Assembly: GCA_022361395.1 (NCBI GenBank)
Contig: JAKSAX010000453.1
Coordinates: 1-32,183 of the forward strand
DNA from: Desulfobacterales bacterium
Lineage (GTDB): Bacteria > Desulfobacterota > Desulfobacteria > Desulfobacterales > Desulfobacteraceae
DNA: 32,183 nt
Reading direction: 5' to 3'
The notes below the pieces were generated by a model. It saw nothing but the letters and a program-made list of their open reading frames with translations, searched no databases and had not been told where the DNA came from. This document shows, in pieces, positions 8,672 through 17,009 of the stretch. Both the position numbers and the translations under genes were made by a program. Each line of letters starts with the position of its first letter. Position 1 is the stretch's first letter.

Positions 8672-10377
8672 CATCACCCGAACGCCTGGCCAGACTTAAC
8701 GAGTATATTGACAAATGGGCACGGATCCGGCCGGATAAGGTGGCCATGGTTCAGCACGAAGACAATAAGGCGATTACCTATAAGAAGTTCAACACCCTGA
8801 TCGACTTCTTTGCCTTAAGGCTCCTGGACATGGGCATCAGACACGGGGACCGGGTGGCCACCCAGCTTGTGCTGGTGCCGGAACATATGATTCTCATATA
8901 TGCCTGCTTCAAGATCGGCGCCATCTTTGCCCCCCTGGATGTCCGGCTCACCGAGGCCGAGGTGGTAAGGGATATAAACAAAATCCGGCCCAAGGCCTTT
9001 TTCTTCCTCGGCAATACCCCTGTCCGGGATTTCAGGAAGGCCGGGGAAGCGGTTCGCAACGGCTGCCCTTCAGTGGATCACCTGGTCCAGTTCACCCCGG
9101 ATCCCGAACCGGGAGAGCTTCTGGACGGTGCCGTGGCCATAACGGAGATGATGGATAAAAAACGGCTGATCTGGCTCAAAGTCAAGGATATGGTCCTGGG
9201 ACGGCTGGCCAAATCCTATGCCGGGACAGACACCCGCACCCCCTGTCTGATCATTTACACCACAGGGACAACAGGGGAGCCGAAACCGGCAGTGCTCTGC
9301 CACGAAAACATTATTATCCAGAACCAGATCCTGGCACGGGGATTCGGCAGCCCTGAAGAAGATGAAGACTTCATCTGCCTGGTCAACCTGCCCCCCTCCC
9401 ATGTGGGCTGTGTAACGGAAACCTTCATGACCACCCTGTATCTTGGGGGCAAGGCAGTGCTTCTGAGAATATTTGACGCCAAATTAACACTGGAAGCCAT
9501 CCAGACCCATAAGGTCACGGCCCTGGGCCAGATCCCCACCATGTTCAGGATGCTGTGGAATCTGCCGGATTATGACACCTACGACCTGTCCAGCCTGGAA
9601 TTTGTGGCCTATGGCGGCTCTTCCGTGGACACGGGATTTCTCAAACGCATGGCAGCCATGGCCCCCAAGTTCGGCACCGGCATCGGCATGACTGAAAACG
9701 CCGGTTTCGGCACCTTTACCCCGCCCGGTATTCCCATTGAGGAGATGGTGGGACAGGTGGGTCAGCCCTTTGACGACCTGGCACGGGTCAGTATCCGGAC
9801 CCCTATGAACGCAGACGGCAGTGCGGGAAAAGAGGTGGGGGACAATGAGGTGGGAGAGATCTGCTATCACCCGCCCATTGTCTTCCTGGGTTATTATGAC
9901 CAGCCCGAAGCCACGACCTCTGCCATTTCCTCTGAAGGCATCCTCTATACCGGGGATATGGGGTATTTCAAACCCATGGACGGTTACAAGGCCCTTTATC
10001 TTTCCGGGCGGAAGAAATTTGTGATCAAGCAGAAAGGGTACAATGTATTTCCGGGAGAAGTGGAAGAGCATATAGCAGGGCTTTCCGGCGTGGAAACCGC
10101 CGAGGTCATCGGCATGAAGCATATCCTGTTTGATGAGGGGATCTTTGCCTTTGTCCGGCCTGAACCGGGCAGCAGGCTGACGCCGGAGGATGTTGCGGCC
10201 CACTGCAAATCCATTGCCGCCTATAAGCGGCCGGCCCATGTGGCAATCTGGCCTGCTGATGAAGAATTTCCCCTGACACGGTCCACCAAGGTGGATAAAA
10301 TCGGGCTTATGAAAAAAGCAGAAGTCATTGTGGAGGATCTCAGGTCCCGGGGGCTCTGGGATGCAGGGCAGGCCTAA
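8668..10377 (+). CDS. AMP-forming acyl-CoA synthetase (ANL superfamily)
   Basis: The 569-residue cytoplasmic enzyme activates a carboxylic acid to its CoA thioester via an acyl-adenylate. All core motifs are visible: the ATP loop IIYTTGTTGEPK (residues 196-206), YGGSSVD, the adenine/acyl-site motif GIGMTENAGFGTF, LYTGDMGYF, the hinge GRKKFVIKQKGYNVFPGEVEEH, and the C-terminal catalytic-Lys region PLTRSTKVDK (about 535-544). The acid substrate is not identifiable; a medium/long-chain or aromatic acid is possible. It is translationally coupled to the preceding MaoC-like dehydratase (4-base overlap, AGGA ribosome site). It faces the 2-oxoacid dehydrogenase operon tail-to-tail with only 15 bases between and no clear terminator. 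Confidence 0.9.
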   Translation: MTSPERLARLNEYIDKWARIRPDKVAMVQHEDNKAITYKKFNTLIDFFALRLLDMGIRHGDRVATQLVLVPEHMILIYACFKIGAIFAPLDVRLTEAEVVRDINKIRPKAFFFLGNTPVRDFRKAGEAVRNGCPSVDHLVQFTPDPEPGELLDGAVAITEMMDKKRLIWLKVKDMVLGRLAKSYAGTDTRTPCLIIYTTGTTGEPKPAVLCHENIIIQNQILARGFGSPEEDEDFICLVNLPPSHVGCVTETFMTTLYLGGKAVLLRIFDAKLTLEAIQTHKVTALGQIPTMFRMLWNLPDYDTYDLSSLEFVAYGGSSVDTGFLKRMAAMAPKFGTGIGMTENAGFGTFTPPGIPIEEMVGQVGQPFDDLARVSIRTPMNADGSAGKEVGDNEVGEICYHPPIVFLGYYDQPEATTSAISSEGILYTGDMGYFKPMDGYKALYLSGRKKFVIKQKGYNVFPGEVEEHIAGLSGVETAEVIGMKHILFDEGIFAFVRPEPGSRLTPEDVAAHCKSIAAYKRPAHVAIWPADEEFPLTRSTKVDKIGLMKKAEVIVEDLRSRGLWDAGQA

Positions 10378-10392
10378 CAGCCGCCGGTAAGA

Positions 10393-11052
10393 TCAGGCTG
10401 CCGCGGCCATGGATGCGGGGTCCAGGCAGGCAGAGAAGGACAGGGCCAGGCTGTCCGCGGTAATATCAGGCAGAAACCGGTTCAGGCCGGAAACAAAATC
10501 TTCATGGGAACGGCCATTCCGGTATTCAGGTTCCCGGGGGGGATGCCTCAAGTAAGCAGCCATCTTTTCCAGGTCCGGCGTGACAAGGATGGCTGCGGAA
10601 TAATAGGCAATCCCCTTTGTCCGGTAGAAGCATGAGCCGCCGATTTTGCGGTTTTCCATAACCAGGTCCGAAATCCCGTCCTGATAAACCCCCGGCAGCC
10701 CGATTTCCCTGAACCCACGGATCAGCCACGCGCTGCTCAGGTTGAACAGGGTCTGGATACCGCCGAACCCGCCTGCCGGAAATGCAATGGAGATGATGAG
10801 GTTTCCCGGGTCCAGAAAGACGGAGCAGCCCCCGCCCATGCGGCGGTAAACCGGAACCCGGTCTTTCCTGACCTTTGACAGACGGATCTCCCGGGCAAGG
10901 TCACTGCCCCGCCCTGCCACAACCGCCTCCCTGTCAAAGGGATATACCCGGGATACAGGGACCTGTGAGGCTTTGACAGAGTCGAGCAGCCCCCTGTCAA
11001 AATGATACTCCCGGATCCGGATGCCGGAGGAAACGGGGGCAGTCCCTGTCAT
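10393..11052 (-). CDS. Lipoate-protein ligase A family, short form
   Basis: The 219-residue protein belongs to the biotin/lipoate A/B ligase fold. Signature residues are R70-R71-M-G-G-G75-C in the lipoyl-AMP loop, DPGNLIISI, and the catalytic Lys136 in RKIGGSCFYR. Classical LplA proteins are about 330-340 residues with a C-terminal accessory domain; this one ends after the catalytic domain. It may therefore need a separate accessory protein to activate free lipoate, or act as a lipoyl/octanoyl transferase. It is the last gene of the 2-oxoacid dehydrogenase operon and its ATG overlaps the lpd stop by four bases, so its target is very probably the lipoyl domain of the E2 in the same operon. Confidence 0.85.
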   Translation of the reverse strand: MTGTAPVSSGIRIREYHFDRGLLDSVKASQVPVSRVYPFDREAVVAGRGSDLAREIRLSKVRKDRVPVYRRMGGGCSVFLDPGNLIISIAFPAGGFGGIQTLFNLSSAWLIRGFREIGLPGVYQDGISDLVMENRKIGGSCFYRTKGIAYYSAAILVTPDLEKMAAYLRHPPREPEYRNGRSHEDFVSGLNRFLPDITADSLALSFSACLDPASMAAAA

Positions 11053-12497
11053 GAGCCCCCCTGCTTCATCATGTGAACCGATCCGGATTCAGCCATTTCA
11101 GCGGCCTCCATCAGGGATTCGGAAAACGTGGGATGGGGATGGATGGTAACGATAAGATCTTCCAGGCAGGCGCCCATTTCAATGGCCAGGGTGGCTTCGG
11201 CCACCAGTTCCGATGCATGCTCCCCCACAATCCCCACCCCGAGGATCACCCCGGTCTCCGGCTGGGCAAGCACCTTGACAAACCCCTGGGTCTTACCTGA
11301 ACTTCTGGCGCGGCCCAGGGCGGTCAGGGGGAATTTTCCCACATCCACCGGAATCCCTTTGGACTGGGCGCCGGTCTCGGTCAGGCCGGTCCAGGCAACC
11401 TCCGGCCGGGTAAAGAGCACGGCAGGCACGGCAACATTATCAAAGGCCGAGGGCCTGCCGTAGATCACCTCCACAGCCACCTTTCCTTCCCTGGCGGCCT
11501 TATGGGCCAGGGCAGGACCTGAGGCCACATCCCCTATGGCAAAGATGTGCGGCACTTCCGTGCGGCAGCTCTCATCCGTTGGAATCAGCCCCCCGGCATC
11601 TGTTTCCAGGCCAATGGCCTCAAGTCCCAGGTCCGAGGTATTGGGATGCCTTCCGGTGGCGGCAAGCACCCTTGAAAAGTTCTGCTGGAAACTCTCTTTT
11701 CCATCTTCAATGGTAACCCTGAACCCGGTTTTCCCCGGTTCGACAGCCGTTACCCTGGCACTGGTGTGTATGGCATCAAACTCCTTCTCACATTGTTTCA
11801 CCACCACCCGGACCAGATCCTTGTCCGCTCCTGTGAGCAGGGATTCACTGAACTCCACCAGGGTTATCCGGCTGCCAAGCCCGGCGTAAGCCTGGCCGAT
11901 CTCAAGCCCGATATACCCGCCGCCGATAACCAGGAGGCTTTCGGGAATCTCCGGCAGGCCCAGTGCTTGGGCCGACGTCCACACGGAAGATTCCGGGGCA
12001 GTCCCGTTATCTTCACCTTCCCTTACCAATCCCCGGGGCAGTTCATTTATCCCTGATCCCGTGGCAATAACCGCATGGTTGAAACGGACAATGGTATTTG
12101 CCCCGTCCACATAGGCCCTGTGACTGTCCAGGAAACGGGCATGACCATGGATCCGTTCGATATCCCGGTTTTCCACAAGGGAGGAGATACCTGAGGATAA
12201 CACCTTTACCACTTTAAGCACATGGCGCCGGAGCTTGGCCACGTCAAATGAAATCCCGTCGTGAACCAGCCCCATGCTTTTGGCGGCATTGACATTCTGT
12301 GCCAGGCCGACAGCATGGATCAGGGTTTTGGAGGGGATACAGCCTTCGGTGAGGCAGACGCCGCCAAGGTCGGGCCTGGATTCCACCAATACCACCTCTT
12401 TCCCAAGGTCAGCAGCATGGATGGCAGCCGTATATCCGCCCGGCCCGCCCCCGATAACCAGCACATCAGTTTCCAGAATCATTTCACCCACAACCAT
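11049..12497 (-). CDS. lpdA: Dihydrolipoyl dehydrogenase (E3)
   Basis: This FAD/NAD-linked disulfide oxidoreductase reoxidises the dihydrolipoyl arm of E2. The 482-residue protein shows the FAD-binding VLVIGGGPGGYTAA, the redox disulfide Cys48/Cys53 in GGVCLTEGCIPSK, the NAD site LLVIGGGYIGLEIG, the second FAD motif IFAIGDVA, and the interface catalytic pair His455/Glu460 in HPHPTFSE. The ATG at 12497 follows AAGGAG. It sits between the E2 gene (50 bases upstream) and the lipoate ligase gene (4-base overlap), so this copy is dedicated to the local complex, although it could serve others such as the glycine cleavage system. Confidence 0.95.
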   Translation of the reverse strand: MVVGEMILETDVLVIGGGPGGYTAAIHAADLGKEVVLVESRPDLGGVCLTEGCIPSKTLIHAVGLAQNVNAAKSMGLVHDGISFDVAKLRRHVLKVVKVLSSGISSLVENRDIERIHGHARFLDSHRAYVDGANTIVRFNHAVIATGSGINELPRGLVREGEDNGTAPESSVWTSAQALGLPEIPESLLVIGGGYIGLEIGQAYAGLGSRITLVEFSESLLTGADKDLVRVVVKQCEKEFDAIHTSARVTAVEPGKTGFRVTIEDGKESFQQNFSRVLAATGRHPNTSDLGLEAIGLETDAGGLIPTDESCRTEVPHIFAIGDVASGPALAHKAAREGKVAVEVIYGRPSAFDNVAVPAVLFTRPEVAWTGLTETGAQSKGIPVDVGKFPLTALGRARSSGKTQGFVKVLAQPETGVILGVGIVGEHASELVAEATLAIEMGACLEDLIVTIHPHPTFSESLMEAAEMAESGSVHMMKQGGS

Positions 12498-12547
12498 GGT
12501 CTCACTCCTTTTTCTTAAAGTATCCGGACCTGATCCGGCCCGCCGGG

Positions 12548-13822
12548 TCAGATTTGACTCATAAAGTCCAGGCTGTCTTCCAGCATTATCCTGATATCCT
12601 TGACAAAGGCGGCGGCCTGGGCACCGTCCGCCACCCTGTGGTCAAAACAGAGGGTGAGCGGAAGCATCTTCCGGATTTTTATCTCATCATCACGGACCAC
12701 CGGCTTTTTCTCCACCCGGCCAAGCCCGAGAATTGCGGTTTCCGGTGAGTTGATAATCGGAAAGACATGGGTTCCGCCTATGGCGCCGACGTTGGTAATG
12801 GTAAAGGTTCCCCGGGTCAGTTCAGACACGGAGATCTCCCCCTCCCTTGCCCGTTCTGCCAGATGACGGATCCGGTATCCCACCCCGGCAAGGCTCTGCC
12901 GGTCCGCATCATGGATCACCGGCACCATCAGGCCCCTGGGGGTGTCTGCGGCAAATCCGATGTGGTAGAATCTCTTGTACAGGATCTCATTGGCAGCCAG
13001 ATCCACACTGGCGTTGAACATGGGATAGTCTTTCAGCTTTGCGGCCACTGCCTTGACAACAAAGGCAAGGAGAGTCAGCTTGCCCTTATGACGCTTATTG
13101 TACGCCTCCCTGCTCCCCTCTATTTCGGTTACATCGATCTCATCCATATGGGCAACATGGGGAATAAGCAGGCTGGATGATGTCATTTTAACGGCCACCT
13201 TTTTACGGAGGGAACGGATGGGCAGGCGCTCCACCGGGCCGTCGGGCTCCGGCAGCTCCGGTATTTCCAGAAACGGGATAGAGGTGTCAGGGGCGGCGCC
13301 CGTGAGAACTGCTTTCACTTCCCGGTCTTCCGGTTCTGCAGCAGTTACCGTGCCCCCGACAGCCCTGCCGCCAAAGGCTTCTAGATCTTCCGGCGTCACG
13401 CGGCCGCCGGGTCCGGAACCTTGTACCTCCCGGATATCAATACCCATTTCCCGGGCCAGCCGCCGGGTGGCCGGGGCGGCAATCACCCTTTTGGCGGAAG
13501 GGCTTCCGGAATCCGGGGGCCGGGGTGCAGGAGGTTCAGGAGCCTCCCTGGGAACAGGGCCGGCTTTTTCCACGGCCTGTTCTCCGCTGCCGTCATCAAT
13601 CACCACAAATACAAACCCCACCTCTATCGTTTCGCCGGGTTCGGCATTGAGTGCCGCAATTGTCCCGGTACGCGGGGAGGGGATGGTCACGGCAGCCTTG
13701 TCGGTTTCCATTTCGCAGAGGGGATCGTCCTCCTTAATTGAATCCCCCACTGCCACATGCCACTGAAGAAGTTCGCCCTCGTGGATGCCCTCTCCCAGAT
13801 CAGGTAATTTGAATTCAAACAT
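12548..13822 (-). CDS. 2-oxoacid dehydrogenase E2 (dihydrolipoamide acyltransferase)
   Basis: The 424-residue E2 transfers the acyl group from the lipoyl arm to CoA and forms the structural core. One lipoyl domain is at residues 1-78 with the lipoylated Lys42 (METDKAAV). Next come a Pro/Ala-rich linker, an E3/E1-binding domain at about 113-150 ([15 protein letters not shown]...[11 protein letters not shown]), a second linker, and the catalytic core from about 195 to the end with His395 and Asp399 in DHRVADG. The domain order and single lipoyl domain are like Gram-positive PDH and branched-chain complexes. The substrate class (pyruvate or branched-chain 2-oxoacids) cannot be settled by eye. 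The ribosome site AGGAG lies 6 bases before the ATG, and the gene is 9 bases after E1beta. Confidence 0.93.
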   Translation of the reverse strand: MFEFKLPDLGEGIHEGELLQWHVAVGDSIKEDDPLCEMETDKAAVTIPSPRTGTIAALNAEPGETIEVGFVFVVIDDGSGEQAVEKAGPVPREAPEPPAPRPPDSGSPSAKRVIAAPATRRLAREMGIDIREVQGSGPGGRVTPEDLEAFGGRAVGGTVTAAEPEDREVKAVLTGAAPDTSIPFLEIPELPEPDGPVERLPIRSLRKKVAVKMTSSSLLIPHVAHMDEIDVTEIEGSREAYNKRHKGKLTLLAFVVKAVAAKLKDYPMFNASVDLAANEILYKRFYHIGFAADTPRGLMVPVIHDADRQSLAGVGYRIRHLAERAREGEISVSELTRGTFTITNVGAIGGTHVFPIINSPETAILGLGRVEKKPVVRDDEIKIRKMLPLTLCFDHRVADGAQAAAFVKDIRIMLEDSLDFMSQI

Positions 13823-13831
13823 AGGATTCTC

Positions 13832-14806
13832 CTAAAATTCCAGGGTTTCCCGGATGGCCCGGACAATTTTTTCCTTTGACGGCATGTACATCTGCTCCCT
13901 TGCAAAGAGGGGAACCACCACATCGTACATGGTCACCCGCCTGACCGGGGCCTCCAGGTACATCAGGGCCTCATCATTGATCACCGCTATAATTTCACTG
14001 GCCGGGCCAAAGGACTGCTGGGCCTCCTGGATCACCACACAGCGGCCGGTCTTTTTCACGGAGTTGATAATGGTGTGCACATCCATGGGGGAGATGGTCA
14101 GCAGGTCAATGATCTCCGGTTTAAACTCCCGGTCGGCCCGGATCATGTCGCAGGCCTTCAGGGTATCCCGCATCATGGCCCCCCAGGATATAACGGTGAT
14201 ATCCTCCCCGGCCTCAAGAAGTTCAGCCTTCCCGATTGAAAAATCGCCATGTACAAGGGGTTCCTTGAAAGAGCGGTAGGAGCGCTTGGGCTCCATGAAA
14301 ATCACGGGATCAGGATCATCAATAGCCTCTTTCAGCAAGACGCCTGCATTGGAGGGGGTGGAGGGCATCACCACCTTGACCCCGGCAGTGTGGCCGTAAT
14401 AGGCCTCTTTGCTCTCGGAATGATGTTCCAGTGCCCTGACCCCGCCGCCATAGGGCATGCGGACCACAAGGGGCACGGAAAACTGTCCGCGGGATCTTGT
14501 CCGCATCCTGGAGGCGTTGCCCTCCATCTGATGCATCATCTCATAGGAAAATCCCGAAAACTGCATTTCGATGACCGGTTTAAGCCCGGCAATGGCCATG
14601 CCGATGGCCGTCCCGAGAATGCCGGACTCGGCAATGGGGGAATCAATGACCCGGTCCCGGCCGAATTTATCGTAAAGCCCGTCCGTCACCCGGAAGACCC
14701 CGCCGTTAACCCCGACATCCTCCCCCATGACAAGGACGGAATCGTCCTTTTCCATGGCCTCGTGTAGACTTAAATTCAAGGCCTGCACCATATTAATTTT
14801 AGCCAT
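13832..14806 (-). CDS. 2-oxoacid dehydrogenase E1 component, beta subunit
   Basis: The 324-residue beta subunit of a heterotetrameric thiamine-diphosphate decarboxylase. Characteristic stretches are VLVMGEDVGVNGGVF, DSPIAESGILGTAIGMA, EMQFSGFSYEMMHQM, RMPYGGGVRALEHHSES and the C-terminal ITVISWG...DLLTISPMD region. The Glu in IAESG is the one expected to activate the thiamine ring. Its length matches the family. The ATG lies inside the last codons of E1alpha (8-base overlap) behind AAGGAGG, so the two subunits are translationally coupled. Specificity for pyruvate, acetoin or branched-chain oxoacids is not resolved. Confidence 0.93.
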   Translation of the reverse strand: MAKINMVQALNLSLHEAMEKDDSVLVMGEDVGVNGGVFRVTDGLYDKFGRDRVIDSPIAESGILGTAIGMAIAGLKPVIEMQFSGFSYEMMHQMEGNASRMRTRSRGQFSVPLVVRMPYGGGVRALEHHSESKEAYYGHTAGVKVVMPSTPSNAGVLLKEAIDDPDPVIFMEPKRSYRSFKEPLVHGDFSIGKAELLEAGEDITVISWGAMMRDTLKACDMIRADREFKPEIIDLLTISPMDVHTIINSVKKTGRCVVIQEAQQSFGPASEIIAVINDEALMYLEAPVRRVTMYDVVVPLFAREQMYMPSKEKIVRAIRETLEF

Positions 14807-15890
14807 GGTCTGCCTCCTTTTCCAGGTCAGCCAGGAACCTGGCCCGCTGGTCTTCTATAATTTGGGCTTTGGTGCCGAAAACGTAATCAAAGGGGGCATC
14901 GGGCTTGATATCCCTCCCCTTTTCAAACTCCGTTACTGCCGTGTCAATGTCTGTCTTGATTCCGGCTTCCAGTTCAGCCTGTTTTTCCTCATCCCAGATC
15001 CCTTTTTCCGTAATATAGCTTTTAAACCGGATAAGGGGATCTTTCGCAGCCCAGTCCTCTACCATGTCATCGCCGCGATACCGGGTGGGATCGTCCGCAG
15101 TGGTATGCACACCCATGCGAAATGTGACGGCTTCGATCAGGGAGGGGCCTTCACCTGCCCTGGCCCTGTCTGCAGCCTCTTTAACAGCACTGTATACGGC
15201 CAAGGCATCGTTTCCGTCCACCTGGATACCGGGGATGCCGTACCCGACGGCTTTCTGGGCAATGGTCTCAGACCGGGTCTGCCAGGCCCTTGGGGTGGAA
15301 ATGGCAAATTGATTGTTCTGGCACAGGAATATCACGGGCGCATTAAGCACACCCGCGAAATTGAGGCCTTCATGAAAATCCCCTTCAGATGTTGATCCGT
15401 CGCCGAAAACCGTCAATGCCACGGTATCTTCTTCCCCGCGCAGACGGGATCCGTAGGCCAGGCCCACAGCATGGGGCAGCTGGGACCCCAGGACAATGGA
15501 TACGGGAAGGGTCCTGTCGTTCACCGGGTTCACATTCCCCTCTTCATGGCCGTTAAACAGCAAAAGAATGTTATCCAGGGTTTCCCCCCGCATCAGTCTG
15601 GCACCCAGTTCACGGTAGGATCCCACAAACCAGTCCCTCTCCCTTATGGCAAGGGCAGCGGCACAGAACGCGGCCTCCTGCCCGGTGCATACAGGCAGCG
15701 TTCCCAGGCGCCCCTGCCGCTGGAGGTTAAGCAACCGTGCATCCACCATCCGTGAGAGGGTCATGGCCCTGTGGAGGCGGATCAGTTTTTCATCGGAAAT
15801 ACGTGGTTCCAGGTCTTTGTCCACCTTTCCGTTTTCGTCAAGAATACTGAGGTGGCTGATCTGGAAGGTTTCAATGATATCGAGAGGCAT
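14799..15890 (-). CDS. 2-oxoacid dehydrogenase E1 component, alpha subunit
   Basis: The 363-residue thiamine-diphosphate-binding subunit. The ThDP/metal motif runs from G163-D-G165 (VFGDGSTSEGDFHEGLNFA) to N192-N193 (LCQNNQFAIS). Upstream are LPVCTGQEAAFCAAAL and GSYRELGARLMRG, as in Gram-positive-type PDH/BCKDH alpha subunits. The phosphorylation-loop equivalent (FRMGVHTTADDPTRYR) is present. I chose the ATG at 15890, which has AGGAGG six bases upstream; a longer frame to 15968 has no ribosome site and does not resemble E1alpha. It is the first gene of the operon, and a MITE-like element lies about 130 bases upstream. Confidence 0.94.
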   Translation of the reverse strand: MPLDIIETFQISHLSILDENGKVDKDLEPRISDEKLIRLHRAMTLSRMVDARLLNLQRQGRLGTLPVCTGQEAAFCAAALAIRERDWFVGSYRELGARLMRGETLDNILLLFNGHEEGNVNPVNDRTLPVSIVLGSQLPHAVGLAYGSRLRGEEDTVALTVFGDGSTSEGDFHEGLNFAGVLNAPVIFLCQNNQFAISTPRAWQTRSETIAQKAVGYGIPGIQVDGNDALAVYSAVKEAADRARAGEGPSLIEAVTFRMGVHTTADDPTRYRGDDMVEDWAAKDPLIRFKSYITEKGIWDEEKQAELEAGIKTDIDTAVTEFEKGRDIKPDAPFDYVFGTKAQIIEDQRARFLADLEKEADHG

Positions 15891-16018
15891 AGCGGTCCTC
15901 CTATGATTTATGTTCAGGTTAATGATAACCACAAAACATGATTTGTAAACCCGTATGAATTTAGCCAAGCATAACTTATGAGCGCAAGAAAGGCCAGATA
16001 AATAGCTGACCCGGCTTT

Positions 16019-16119
16019 AGGGATCGCGCAAAAATAACGTCACCTGGTCTGTTTATAAAACCCGTTAAAACATTGGGGGTTTTGCAAACAGAATGTGAAC
16101 TGATTCTTACGCGATCCCT
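16019..16119 (+). mobile_element. 101-bp palindromic MITE-like element, copy 1
   Basis: The element starts AGGGATCGCG and ends CGCGATCCCT. The terminal inverted repeats continue imperfectly to about 20 bases (16 of 20 matching), and an inner inverted repeat, TCTGTTT-NN-AAAACCC with its complement, makes the whole unit foldable into one long hairpin. The reverse complement of 31775-31875 matches it at 92 of 101 positions without gaps. It carries no coding capacity, and no target-site duplication is obvious in the flanks (GGCTTT | CAGTAG). It lies 21 bases past the stop of the PEP-CTERM gene and upstream of the E1alpha gene, so it could also act as a transcript terminator. Confidence 0.85.
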
Positions 16120-16140
16120 CAGTAGTTGAGTATGAAGAAT

Positions 16141-16893
16141 TTAGCGTTTAAACTGTTTACGTCCTGCCCCGGCAAGGCCAAGCAGGCCAAAACCCAGAAG
16201 GAGCATGGTGCCGGGTTCCGGTACCGGATCAGCCACGGAAATCCGCCAGTCCTCGGTTTCGCCCTGATGAATATTGTTGTACGGGGTAATTGAGCCCCCG
16301 GCGTTATCTATTGAGGAGCTGCAGGCCACCCTGGCACGGAGCCAGAGTTCATCCATCTCACTGGTCACGGTGAAGGCCTCGGTGATAAAAAAGGCTGTCA
16401 GCTCTGCTTCGGGATTGATGACCTCACCGTTGTTGTCATTATAGAACTTCCAGTACTCATCGTCGGCAACACGGGTATCCCCCTTGTCCCACCTGAGGTC
16501 AATCACACTTTCATCCTCAGTCCATTCCCCGTCCGAATTCCAGTCCACCCATGCATTCAGGCCGTCGTACTCATGGACACCGTATCCGGCCCTGGTAAAC
16601 TCAAATCCGAACATCACATCCTGGCCCACCATCAGCTGGTCGTTTCCCCAGGTGGTTCCGCCGTCAACAGACCAGACCACCCCGTCATCGGACAAATCCC
16701 GGTCCGTGGTCAGGGGGGCGGACTCATTGTCCCAGGCACTTCCCAGCCGCTGCCATGTTCCGGTCACGTGACGGACTGATCCGTAAGTATCCGGGGCATC
16801 ACTATACTCATACTGGGTAGCGTTCAGGTTTGTCGCCCATAACAAAAACCCGCAGAAAAATGCCATATATACAAAAAAGTTCCTTTTTTCCAT
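16141..16893 (-). CDS. PEP-CTERM sorting domain protein with GEVEDW-like motif
   Basis: This 250-residue secreted protein has an N-terminal signal peptide (about 1-25). Its middle domain is rich in Asp, Trp and Tyr (YSDAPDTYGSVRH, AWVDWNSDGEWTEDESV). A GETEDW motif at 211-216 is of the GEVEDW type often found just before sorting signals. The C-terminus is a textbook PEP-CTERM signal: VPEPGTMLLL (from 224), a hydrophobic helix and a basic tail (GRKQFKR). In other bacteria such signals are processed by exosortase (EpsH/XrtA) and the proteins go to the outer surface or exopolysaccharide matrix. No exosortase gene is in this window. The ATG has GGAGG six bases upstream. The neighbouring PilZ-LuxR gene may regulate it. 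Confidence 0.9.
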   Translation of the reverse strand: MEKRNFFVYMAFFCGFLLWATNLNATQYEYSDAPDTYGSVRHVTGTWQRLGSAWDNESAPLTTDRDLSDDGVVWSVDGGTTWGNDQLMVGQDVMFGFEFTRAGYGVHEYDGLNAWVDWNSDGEWTEDESVIDLRWDKGDTRVADDEYWKFYNDNNGEVINPEAELTAFFITEAFTVTSEMDELWLRARVACSSSIDNAGGSITPYNNIHQGETEDWRISVADPVPEPGTMLLLGFGLLGLAGAGRKQFKR

Positions 16894-16953
16894 AGCGCCT
16901 CCGCAAATCTACAAATCAGATATTAACTTTTTACACGATTCCCATACATACGG

Positions 16954-16969
16954 CTTGTTAACAAACAAG
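16954..16969. promoter_or_regulatory. Palindrome upstream of the PEP-CTERM gene, possible operator
   Basis: CTTGTT-AACA-AACAAG is a perfect 6-bp inverted repeat with a 4-base centre. It lies in the AT-rich space between the PilZ-LuxR gene and the PEP-CTERM gene, about 60 bases before the PEP-CTERM start. Position and symmetry suit a regulator-binding site; the PilZ-LuxR protein is the obvious candidate but nothing proves it. Confidence 0.35.
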
Positions 16970-17009
16970 TAAATACACCTAGAGTACTATTTTTCCCCGG
17001 ATGTCCAGT

